DNA from: an uncultured Bacilli bacterium
GTDB taxonomy: Bacteria > Bacillota_I > Bacilli_A > RF39 > UBA660
NCBI GenBank assembly: GCA_947632415.1
Contig: CANRPB010000013.1
Span: forward strand, 1 to 20,379
Direction: 5' to 3'
Length of the DNA: 20,379 bases
Below, in pieces: positions 13,516 to 20,379 of this stretch (position 1 is the first letter of the stretch; each line of letters starts with the position of its first letter). The position numbers were made by a program, and so were the translations under genes. The notes under the pieces were generated by a model, which searched no databases, was not told the origin of the DNA, and saw only the letters and a program-made list of their open reading frames with translations.

Positions 13516-16059
13516 CTATCCATTTATCTTTTCATTAATAACATCCAACTCATGCTCCTCACGCGCTAAATCTTCCCTTTCCTTATTTACAATTGCCTCT
13601 GGAGCCTTACTAACATAACCAGAATTAGATAACAACTTACGTCTTCTTTCAATAGAACTAATAAGTCTATCCCTCTCCTTAATATTACTCTCCAATTCCT
13701 GCTTTTCATTAACACTACCATCATAATAAAGATAAACACTACTATCCATAAAAGGAATAACAACACTACTTAGACCACTATCATAACTACCCTTATTAAT
13801 ATCACTAGCCTTAATCATTCTACCAATTAAATCTATATTATCATCAATTACTTCACAATCATAAACAAAAACAAAATCCTTAATATTATTTTCCAACTTA
13901 ACACGTCTAACACTCTTAATTAAATCAATAATCAAATCAAAATTACTGTCAAAACAATAATTGCAATTATAAACAGGATAACTACTAATCATAATATTTT
14001 CACTATCAGAAACAGGAAGCATACTATAAATTTCATCAGTAACATAAGGCATAAAAGGATGCATCATCTTTAAAATATCCGTCAAAACAAAAATTAAAAC
14101 CTTCTTAGTAGTAACACTCATATTACCCTTAGACAACTCAATATACCAATCACAAAAATCATCCCAAATAAAACTATATAAAGTCGAACCAACAACATTA
14201 AAATCATACTTCTCCATATGCTTTCTAACAACATCAATAGTACCCTCTAATTTAGAAATGATCCACTTATCAGAAACAGTCAACTTTGAAACATCAAAAG
14301 AAATATCACTAATATCATCACAATTCATCAAAACATAACGACTGGCATTCCACAACTTATTAACAAAATTCCAAGTTGACTTAACCTTTTCCTCATCATA
14401 CCTTAAATCCATACCACTAGCCGTACTAGTAGCCAAAAAATACCTAAGAGAATCCGCACCATACTTATCAATTACATCCATAGGATCAACACCATTACCT
14501 AAAGATTTACTCATCTTACGTCCCTCTTTATCACGAATAAGACCATGAATTAAACAATCCTTAAAAGGCCTCTTACCAGTAAAATGAAGACCCTGAAAAG
14601 TCATCCTATTAACCCAAAAAGGAATAATATCATAACCAGTAACCAATAAATTATTTGGATAATATCTATTAACCATATCCGTATCCTGTGGCCATCCCAT
14701 CGTACTAAAAGGCCATAAAGCACTACTAAACCAAGTATCTAAAACATCACTATCCTGTACCCAACCAGAGCCATGAGGAGCACTAACACCAACATAAACC
14801 TCATCACCCCTATACCAAGCAGGAATCCTATGTCCCCACCAAAGTTGTCTAGAAATACACCAATCATAAGTAATCTCCATCCAATGATTCATGACCTTCT
14901 CATATCTTTCAGGCACAAAATTAACCTTAGTATCACTATTTTTCTGATTCTTTAAAACCCTATCAGCCAAAGGACGCATCTTAACAAACCACTGCTTAGA
15001 TAAATATGGTTCAACCACAGCATCACTTCTTTCACTATGACCAACACTATGAACCATTTCCTCAATACTAACTAATAAATCTTTATTCTTCAAATCCTGA
15101 ACTAACTTCTCCCTGCAATCCTCACGCGATAAACCCTCATAACCAACCGCATTCTCATTCATAGTTGCATCAGGATTCATAACAATAACACGCTCTAAAT
15201 TATGACGATTACCAACCTCAAAATCATTAGGATCATGTGCTGGAGTAATCTTAACTACACCCGTTCCAAACTCTGGATCAGCATGATCATCACCAACAAT
15301 AGGAATCAACTTACCAACAATTGGTAAAACAACATTCCTACCAATCAAATGCTTATACCTTTCATCACTAGGATTAACAGCAACAGCAGTATCACCAAAC
15401 AAAGTCTCAGGACGCGTCGTAGCAACCTCCAAATAATCATTAGTACCCTCAATAAAATACTTCAAATGATAAAAAGCACCCTTATCCTCCTTATAAATAA
15501 CTTCCTCATTAGATAAAGCCGTCATCTGAACAGGATCCCAATTAATAATACGCTCCCCTCTATAAATCAAGCCCTCATTATATAAATCAACAAAAACCTT
15601 CTTTACAGCCTCACTTAATCCATCATCCAAAGTAAACCTTTCCTTAGAATAATCTAACGACAAACCCAATTTAGCCCACTGTGAATGAATAGTAGAAGCA
15701 AACTCATCCTTCCAACTCCATGCATGATTAAGCCACTCATCACGAGATAAACTCCTAGGCATAATACCCATATCACGCAACTTTTTATCAACCTTAGACT
15801 GTGTTGCAATACCAGCATGATCCATACCAGGAAGCCATAAAGCATCATAACCATCCATCCTTTTATAACGAATCATAATATCCTGAAGCGTCGTATCCCA
15901 AGCATGACCCAAATGCAACTTTCCCGTCACATTAGGAGGAGGAATAACAATCGCATAAGGCTTTTTACTCAAATCTCCACTACTAAAATAACCCTTATTC
16001 TTCCAATTATCATACTTCCCTTTTTCTACATCAACATGATTATACTTTTTATCCAACAT
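13516..16059 (-). CDS. valS: Valyl-tRNA synthetase
   Basis: 847 residues; charges tRNA-Val with valine in the cytosol. The class I signatures are intact: HLGH (49-52, in PPPNVTGKLHLGHAWD) and KMSKS (515-519, in GRKMSKSLGN). The editing domain lies between them (TTRPETLFGDTAVAV; GTGVVKITPAHDPNDFEVG). The anticodon domain follows, and the C-terminal coiled-coil arm typical of ValRS lies at about 785-845 (Glu/Arg-rich, ending in NEKING). Length is within the family range though slightly short. ATG at 16059 follows AGGGTGA by 4 bases; a longer frame to 16080 lies in the T-box terminator region. Expression should be controlled by the T-box upstream, with specifier GUA. In many Firmicutes valS is followed by folC; here it ends in a terminator and dinB follows on its own promoter. 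Confidence 0.97.
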   Translation of the reverse strand: MLDKKYNHVDVEKGKYDNWKNKGYFSSGDLSKKPYAIVIPPPNVTGKLHLGHAWDTTLQDIMIRYKRMDGYDALWLPGMDHAGIATQSKVDKKLRDMGIMPRSLSRDEWLNHAWSWKDEFASTIHSQWAKLGLSLDYSKERFTLDDGLSEAVKKVFVDLYNEGLIYRGERIINWDPVQMTALSNEEVIYKEDKGAFYHLKYFIEGTNDYLEVATTRPETLFGDTAVAVNPSDERYKHLIGRNVVLPIVGKLIPIVGDDHADPEFGTGVVKITPAHDPNDFEVGNRHNLERVIVMNPDATMNENAVGYEGLSREDCREKLVQDLKNKDLLVSIEEMVHSVGHSERSDAVVEPYLSKQWFVKMRPLADRVLKNQKNSDTKVNFVPERYEKVMNHWMEITYDWCISRQLWWGHRIPAWYRGDEVYVGVSAPHGSGWVQDSDVLDTWFSSALWPFSTMGWPQDTDMVNRYYPNNLLVTGYDIIPFWVNRMTFQGLHFTGKRPFKDCLIHGLIRDKEGRKMSKSLGNGVDPMDVIDKYGADSLRYFLATSTASGMDLRYDEEKVKSTWNFVNKLWNASRYVLMNCDDISDISFDVSKLTVSDKWIISKLEGTIDVVRKHMEKYDFNVVGSTLYSFIWDDFCDWYIELSKGNMSVTTKKVLIFVLTDILKMMHPFMPYVTDEIYSMLPVSDSENIMISSYPVYNCNYCFDSNFDLIIDLIKSVRRVKLENNIKDFVFVYDCEVIDDNIDLIGRMIKASDINKGSYDSGLSSVVIPFMDSSVYLYYDGSVNEKQELESNIKERDRLISSIERRRKLLSNSGYVSKAPEAIVNKEREDLAREEHELDVINEKING

Positions 16060-16078
16060 AAAATCACCCTTTCTAAAC

Positions 16079-16285
16079 AAAAAAATTCCACAACTTAAGG
16101 ACTCAAAAAAGCGGTACCACCTTAATTCATAGAATTCTATGCACTCAAACCCTTAACGCAGATATACGTAACCCAAAAAGTTAAACTCACTTGCTACCTT
16201 CAACGCCATCAATTATTAGTTTTCACCAACCACTAACTCTCTACAAATAAATAAACGTCTACTCCTCAAGATCCTCGTCTTTGAC
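16079..16285 (-). promoter_or_regulatory. T-box riboswitch, valine specifier (GUA)
   Basis: On the minus strand the leader holds AGAGAGTTAGTGG, TTGGTGAAAACTAA and a probable specifier GTA at 16195-16197 (AAGGTAGCAAG context, the same position as AUC in the ileS leader). The T-box core AATTAAGGTGGTACCGC lies at 16111-16127. AAGG pairs with CCTT downstream as in an antiterminator. A long imperfect hairpin continues outward from that pairing (AATTCTATG side with TGTGGAATT) and ends in a T run at 16079-16085. I do not see a separate strong terminator stem, so how the two states exclude each other is unclear. Uncharged tRNA-Val should turn valS on. Confidence 0.9.
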
Positions 16286-16291
16286 AAAAAT

Positions 16292-16320
16292 ATTATATAA
16301 TAATAAAAATAATTAATCAA
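16292..16320 (-). promoter_or_regulatory. Sigma-A-type promoter of the valS T-box leader
   Basis: On the minus strand TTGATT (16315-16320), exactly 17 bases, then TATAAT (16292-16297). The transcript would start near 16285, at the 5' edge of T-box stem I. Confidence 0.8.
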
Positions 16321-16323
16321 TAC

Positions 16324-16345
16324 AAAAAGAAGAAATACTCTCCTT
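16324..16345 (-). terminator. Weak terminator after the repeat-protein gene
   Basis: On the minus strand AAGGAGA pairs with TCTTCTT (one G-U pair, 5-base loop), with a short T run. It overlaps the stop codon and ends close to the valS -35 box. Confidence 0.45.
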
Positions 16346-17903
16346 AAAAAACAAAATTATACAAATAATATCCAAACCCAACAAGAATCAAAAGCAAAAC
16401 AATCACCAACACAATCGCACCCGTATTACCCTTTTTAGACTTCTTACTAGGTGTAGAATTATCAACATTACTATTAAGCTCATCCAAATCAGCAAACGCC
16501 GTGCTGTCCTGTACAAAAGTATTAGAAAGATCATTAACCCCATACTGTCTATCAGAAACATCACCAACTTGACTACTCTGAACATCACTCATACTTTGAT
16601 TATTAACTACACTTTGATTAACTTGATTCTGATTAAAATCACTTGGAACCTGATTAAAAATCGAATTAGAAACATCAACACTTTGATTAAAACCAACATT
16701 ATTTAAAGTATCAGAACTTGGAATATCAACAACTTCACTAGTATCTTGAACATTACTTTGTAATACATTATCTAAACCTTGATTAAAACCAATATTATTC
16801 AAATTATCAGAACCTGAAACATCAACAACTTCACTAGTATCTTGAACATTACTTTTTAATGTATTATCTAAACCTTGATTAAAATCAACACTATTCAAAT
16901 TATCAGAACCTGGAACATCTACCACTTCACTAGTATCTTGAACACTACTTTGTGAGGCACCATCTAAACCCTGTTTAAAACCAACATTATTTAAAGTATC
17001 AGAACTTGGAACATCTACCACTTCACTAGTATCTTGAACACTACTTTGTGAGGCACCATCTAAACCCTGTTTAAAACCAACATTATTTAAAGTATCAGAA
17101 CTTGGAACATCTACCACTTCACTAGTATCTTGAACATTACTTTTTGAGACACCATCTAAACCCTGATTAAAACCAACACCATTCAAATTATCAGAACTTG
17201 AAACATCTACCACTTCACTAGTATCCTGAACACTACTTTGTGAGTCATTATCCAAAACCTGATTAAAACCAATATTATTCAAATTATCAGAACTTGAAAC
17301 ATCAACCTGTGAAACACTATTCACACCCGCACCAAAACTATTATAACTAGAAGCACTCTCAGAAGTTTCTAAAACACCATCATCACCACTTGAAACATTA
17401 CTAGCAACACCCTCTAAAGAAACATTAGGAATACCTACTCCATCCTTATGAATAGAACCAGGGAAAACCGAAATATTATTATACTTAACAAAATTATCAA
17501 ACCTAAATTCATCCAAATAAGACGTTATTTCCCTTTTATTAGACTCAAAATTACTAACATTTATCTCCTCCATAAGAGAACCCTTAAATATCTTTTTTAA
17601 CCTTGAATCACTTTCAGCCTTACCCTTCAAATTAAACAAATAATCAACAATTTCCTTATCACTAGTCAAAAAGCCCTTTTTACAAGCAACATTCACCCTA
17701 TTAATCAACTCACTCATAAAAAAATGCTGATTAACCTGTGTGAGCGACTTTCCCTCATTATCATACAAATTAAAATTAGTAATAGAAGGTATAAAACTGC
17801 CATTAACCTTCTCAAAATAAGTAATTCTATCACTATTCTTCATAACAACATAAACACGTTTACCAAAATTAAATGTTATTAAGTCAGTATAACTATTATC
17901 CAT
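16344..17903 (-). CDS. Tail-anchored protein with 32-residue tandem repeats, function unknown
   Basis: 519 residues; I recognise no family. Residues 1 to about 145 form a mixed, folded-looking domain (start MDNSYTDLITFNFGKRVYVV). A Ser/Asp/Asn/Val-rich, disordered-looking region follows, with six full 32-residue repeats and one partial. The pattern is VDV-SD-LN-GFNQ-LD-S-VQDTSEV. Near the end KKSKKG precedes one membrane helix (about 492-515, AIVLVIVLLLILVGFGYYLY). There is no signal peptide, so it should be tail-anchored with domain and repeats in the cytosol, as the Lys cluster before the helix also suggests. ATG at 17903 follows AAGGGTGA; a GTG at 17912 is inside that site. TATAAT boxes lie just upstream. 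It lies 78 bases downstream of a glycosyltransferase gene on the same strand, and a Ser/Thr-rich repeat region is a possible substrate; this is inference. Confidence 0.75.
   Translation of the reverse strand: MDNSYTDLITFNFGKRVYVVMKNSDRITYFEKVNGSFIPSITNFNLYDNEGKSLTQVNQHFFMSELINRVNVACKKGFLTSDKEIVDYLFNLKGKAESDSRLKKIFKGSLMEEINVSNFESNKREITSYLDEFRFDNFVKYNNISVFPGSIHKDGVGIPNVSLEGVASNVSSGDDGVLETSESASSYNSFGAGVNSVSQVDVSSSDNLNNIGFNQVLDNDSQSSVQDTSEVVDVSSSDNLNGVGFNQGLDGVSKSNVQDTSEVVDVPSSDTLNNVGFKQGLDGASQSSVQDTSEVVDVPSSDTLNNVGFKQGLDGASQSSVQDTSEVVDVPGSDNLNSVDFNQGLDNTLKSNVQDTSEVVDVSGSDNLNNIGFNQGLDNVLQSNVQDTSEVVDIPSSDTLNNVGFNQSVDVSNSIFNQVPSDFNQNQVNQSVVNNQSMSDVQSSQVGDVSDRQYGVNDLSNTFVQDSTAFADLDELNSNVDNSTPSKKSKKGNTGAIVLVIVLLLILVGFGYYLYNFVF
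16674..17306 (-). repeat. In-frame 96-bp tandem repeats (6 full, 1 partial)
   Basis: Units encode 32 residues each, starting at 17306. The third and fourth units (about 16923-17114) encode identical residues and look identical or nearly so at base level, while outer units differ at many sites. That points to recent duplication in the middle of the array. The reading frame is kept because 96 is divisible by 3, so copy number can change without breaking the protein. Confidence 0.92.
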
Positions 17904-17981
17904 TACTATCACCCTTGCTACTACCCCTCATTATAATTATAACAAAAAATAAAAAAATTAACAGTCTTTTTACAAATTTTA

Positions 17982-19067
17982 TTATTTATTCTGTAAAGCA
18001 CTCATAAAAATTTGCTTATTCTTAACTAATCTATCATCATCATGTTTCATATCAATAGCCTTATCAACAAAGAAAATCGCCTTCTCAACATCACCAGTAT
18101 AAAAATAACCTAATGACAATAAATCGTAAACTGTACCATCAAAACTAAAAGCCTCATTAATATAAGACTTAGGATGACTAGTAATTAAAAGAGCCTTATT
18201 ACAATACAAAATAACATCATTCCAATTTTCAAGCTTATACTCCAATATCGCCCTTTCCATAAAAGGATCCCTCAAATACGGAGCCTCAACCATAGCCTTA
18301 TCAAGCCACATCCTAGCCTCATCATACCTATTCAAATTAATATAACTCCTAGCAATAAACCTCATAGAAGCACATCTCTCATCCTTCCAAGTCGCACTCT
18401 TCAAATTAAGATGACGAATTAAAGTATCTATACAATCATTCCACCTACCATAATACATATACTCACGACCCAAATAATGCATATTTCTATCATCAAGGGG
18501 ATTCTCAGAAACAGACAACTCCAAAAGCCCCAAATAACTACCACGCGACTTACTAACATCAGGATAATGATTAACAATTAAATCATCAGTAGTAATAATT
18601 TTCTCAACACCATCATAAACCAAAACCTCATGAACCGGATAAACCCACTTATACCCATACCTCGCATGTATTTTATCAGTATAAAAATTAACAAGAGGCT
18701 TGTTATCAGCATCAAGTCGCCAATTATAATTATACCTTAACCTAGTCGCGCCATCACGCCAAACACGCTCCAAAACATCACGCCAACCACTAACCAAAAC
18801 CTCATCCAAATCAATACAAACACAAATATCCGTATCCTCACTAACTAAATCAAGTGACATATTTCGCGCAACATCAAATCGCCACGGATCAATAACCCTC
18901 TCTGTAACCGAAACACCCTTAGCCATAAGCCTACTAACAGTATCATCATCACTCCCCGTATCAAGAACATAAATTTCATCCGCTTCCTTAACAGAATCAT
19001 ACCACCTATCAACAAACTTAGACTCATTCTTACTAATAGCATAAACACTTACTTTATAATTACTCAT
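17982..19067 (-). CDS. Family 2 glycosyltransferase with C-terminal TPR-like repeats
   Basis: 361 residues. The N-terminal half is a GT-A fold of the GT2 family: VSVYAISKNES, then VLDTGSDDDTV (34-44), then the metal/nucleotide-sugar motif IDLDE (85-89), and further on YPVHEVLVYDG. The C-terminal half, from about 190, is helical with TPR-like units (HYLGREYMYYGRWNDCIDTL; RFIARSYINLNRYDEARMWLDKAM; LSLGYFYTGDVEKAIFFVDKAI). This build is shared with SunS-like and other cytosolic protein- or glycan-modifying GT2 enzymes. Donor and acceptor cannot be read from the sequence. There is no membrane segment. ATG at 19067 follows GAGGTGA. It may form an operon with the repeat protein downstream; TATAAT boxes in the 78-base gap leave a separate promoter possible. 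Confidence 0.88.
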   Translation of the reverse strand: MSNYKVSVYAISKNESKFVDRWYDSVKEADEIYVLDTGSDDDTVSRLMAKGVSVTERVIDPWRFDVARNMSLDLVSEDTDICVCIDLDEVLVSGWRDVLERVWRDGATRLRYNYNWRLDADNKPLVNFYTDKIHARYGYKWVYPVHEVLVYDGVEKIITTDDLIVNHYPDVSKSRGSYLGLLELSVSENPLDDRNMHYLGREYMYYGRWNDCIDTLIRHLNLKSATWKDERCASMRFIARSYINLNRYDEARMWLDKAMVEAPYLRDPFMERAILEYKLENWNDVILYCNKALLITSHPKSYINEAFSFDGTVYDLLSLGYFYTGDVEKAIFFVDKAIDMKHDDDRLVKNKQIFMSALQNK

Positions 19068-19148
19068 AATTCACCTCATAATATAATATGAAATAAACAA
19101 AACGAATAAACATCTTTTTTATAACATAAGATATAAAGAAGGTGACAT

Positions 19149-19601
19149 ATGAAAATAATAAAAAATATCTTTTACTTAACATTCCCATTAATAACAGGCA
19201 CAATAATAGGCATAATAACATCCAAATACATTGACTATAACACATTAATCAAACCACCACTATCTCCACCAAGTATAATCTTCCCCATCATATGGACCAT
19301 CCTATACATACTAATGGGAATATCATACTTCCTATACAAAAAAAATAGTTATACAAGTAAACAAGAAATAATAATTTACTACACACAACTATTTGTAAAC
19401 CTACTATGGTCAATAATCTTCTTTGTCCTAAAACTAAAATTCTTCGCAATAATATGGATACTACTACTAGACATACTAATATACATCTTAATAACACTAT
19501 TCAAACAAAAATACAAACCATCAGCCTATCTATTAATTCCATATCAAATATGGTGCCTATTCGCAACATACTTAACTATTGGCATTTACCTTTTAAACTA
19601 A
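19149..19601 (+). CDS. tspO: TspO/MBR family membrane protein
   Basis: 150 residues with five membrane helices, the family length. Family marks are KPPLSPPSIIFPIIWTILY in the first loop and second helix, YYTQLFVNLLWSIIFF in the third, and YLLIPYQIWCLFATYL near the end. TspO proteins bind porphyrins and related ligands in the membrane and are linked to tetrapyrrole and stress responses; the role here is unknown. ATG at 19149 follows AAGGTGA. It is divergent from the glycosyltransferase and converges on the pseudouridine synthase gene. Its last 26 bases overlap that gene tail to tail, and its terminator lies inside the coding region of the other gene. Confidence 0.93.
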   Translation: MKIIKNIFYLTFPLITGTIIGIITSKYIDYNTLIKPPLSPPSIIFPIIWTILYILMGISYFLYKKNSYTSKQEIIIYYTQLFVNLLWSIIFFVLKLKFFAIIWILLLDILIYILITLFKQKYKPSAYLLIPYQIWCLFATYLTIGIYLLN

Positions 19602-20379
19602 AATCAAGGGGAACACAATTAATTATTGTTTCCCTTTTTGTTATAGGATGAATAAAACTAAATGTATTAGCGTGCAAATAAAGTCGATCACTTTTAACAT
19701 TACCATATTTCTTATCACCCAAAATAGGAGTACCAATTAAACTCATATGAACCCTAATTTGATTTTTCCTTCCCGTATCAATAAAAATTTGAACAAGAGA
19801 ATACTTATCATTACTCTCAATAACCTGATAATGCGTTATCGCTAATTTACCACGATTCTTATTATAAGATGAACGAACATTATAATTTTTATCCTCATAC
19901 AAATAAGACCTAATAGTACCACTCTCAACTTTACCAACAACAATCGCCAAATAACCCCTTTTTAAAACCACATCATTCCAATTATCCTGCATTATATTTT
20001 TAAGACGCTCATTTTTACAAAACAATAAAATTCCAGAAGTATCACAATCCAACCTATGTAAAACAAAAAGCTTCGACTTCACATTCTTCTTAAGAATACC
20101 ATAAGCTGTATAATCATTTTTTAAAGTTGGAACAGATAATAAACCACTCGGCTTATTAATTCCAATAAAATAATCATCCTCATAAATAATATCAATACAA
20201 TAATTGTTATCAACAATTTGTCTCAAAATAACATAAACCACATCACCACTTTTAAGCATATAATCAAACCGAACCAAAGACTTATTAACATAAACACGCC
20301 TATTTAAAAACATTGTCTTAATATTATTACGAGACTTATTCGGCAAATTCAATCTCAAAAAATTAAATACATCTATTTC
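19576..20379 (-). CDS. RluA/RluD-family pseudouridine synthase (5' end outside window)
   Basis: 267 residues are visible and the frame stays open to the window edge, so the start is not seen. An S4-like RNA-binding domain comes first (NFLRLNLPNKSRNNIKTMF, then VYVNKSLVRFDYMLKSGDVV). The catalytic domain follows with the family motif HRLDCDTSG, whose Asp attacks the uridine, and later GRKNQIRVHMSLIGTPILGDKKYG. It converts specific uridines in RNA, probably rRNA, to pseudouridine. Whether it is RluD, YlyB or a paralog such as YhcT/YjbO cannot be told from this part. In Bacilli an RluD-like gene often lies after ileS-lspA; here it is distant from ileS. A TTG at 20358 is in frame but the S4 domain begins before it. 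The stop TAG is within tspO. Confidence 0.92.
   Translation of the reverse strand, partial: EIDVFNFLRLNLPNKSRNNIKTMFLNRRVYVNKSLVRFDYMLKSGDVVYVILRQIVDNNYCIDIIYEDDYFIGINKPSGLLSVPTLKNDYTAYGILKKNVKSKLFVLHRLDCDTSGILLFCKNERLKNIMQDNWNDVVLKRGYLAIVVGKVESGTIRSYLYEDKNYNVRSSYNKNRGKLAITHYQVIESNDKYSLVQIFIDTGRKNQIRVHMSLIGTPILGDKKYGNVKSDRLYLHANTFSFIHPITKRETIINCVPLDFSLKGKCQ
19606..19639 (+). terminator. Terminator of tspO inside the pseudouridine synthase coding region
   Basis: AAGGGGAACACAAT pairs with ATTGTTTCCCTT, with one bulged base and one G-U pair, and TTTTT follows. It begins 4 bases after the tspO stop. On the other strand the same bases encode near-C-terminal residues of the synthase (RETIINCVPL). 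Confidence 0.75.

Noticed and set aside
16674..17306. CRISPR array
   Set aside because: Repeats are 96 bp, contiguous without spacers, and keep one reading frame inside a protein gene.

Overview
The window is about 20.4 kb of AT-rich DNA, by eye near 30% G+C, from a Gram-positive, endospore-forming Firmicute. The evidence is an intact sigma-K gene with a pro-sequence, a sigma-F gene, two T-box riboswitches, a sepF / divIVA / ileS neighbourhood and strong AGGAGG or GGTGA ribosome-binding sites. Very low G+C, TTG/GTG starts and TGA used as a true stop fit an uncultured gut-type member of Bacilli (an RF39/RFN20-like or Erysipelotrichia-related lineage). That placement is inference; no rRNA is present to test it. 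Most genes lie on the minus strand, and the plus strand is rich in A and C.

Layout: (1) 1-537, plus strand, the 3' part of an Rpn/PD-(D/E)XK nuclease-type gene. (2) 707-2489, minus strand, a sporulation block: sigK, its terminator, then a SpoIIAA-like gene and sigF, with no spoIIAB between them. (3) 2550-9107, minus strand, a division/translation cluster: sepF, a type IV-like pseudopilin gene with a 10-base G tract near its start, divIVA, then a T-box (specifier AUC) ahead of a Na+/Ca2+ exchanger gene and ileS, whose start and stop overlap as ATGA. (4) 9221-12101, cardiolipin synthase (minus) and an N-acetylmuramoyl-L-alanine amidase (plus), divergent from extended -10 promoters. (5) 12121-16320, minus strand, a DinB-type polymerase, then valS under a T-box with specifier GUA and a clear promoter. 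(6) 16344-19067, minus strand, a tail-anchored protein with 32-residue repeats and a GT2-TPR glycosyltransferase. (7) 19149-20379, tspO (plus) converging on and overlapping an RluA/RluD-family pseudouridine synthase (minus) that is cut by the window edge.

Most genes are housekeeping: aminoacyl-tRNA supply under tRNA-sensing control, septum placement, envelope lipid and wall turnover, and sporulation. Five features stand out. The IleRS carries GVHH instead of HIGH, the swapped signature reported for mupirocin hyper-resistant IleRS2. The spoIIA-like operon lacks the SpoIIAB kinase gene, and its SpoIIAA has lysine at the phospho-serine position. The pseudopilin gene looks like an on/off contingency locus with a C-terminal domain of different base composition, and it sits inside the division cluster. 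The exchanger gene lies between the T-box and ileS. The repeat protein contains freshly duplicated repeats beside a glycosyltransferase gene.
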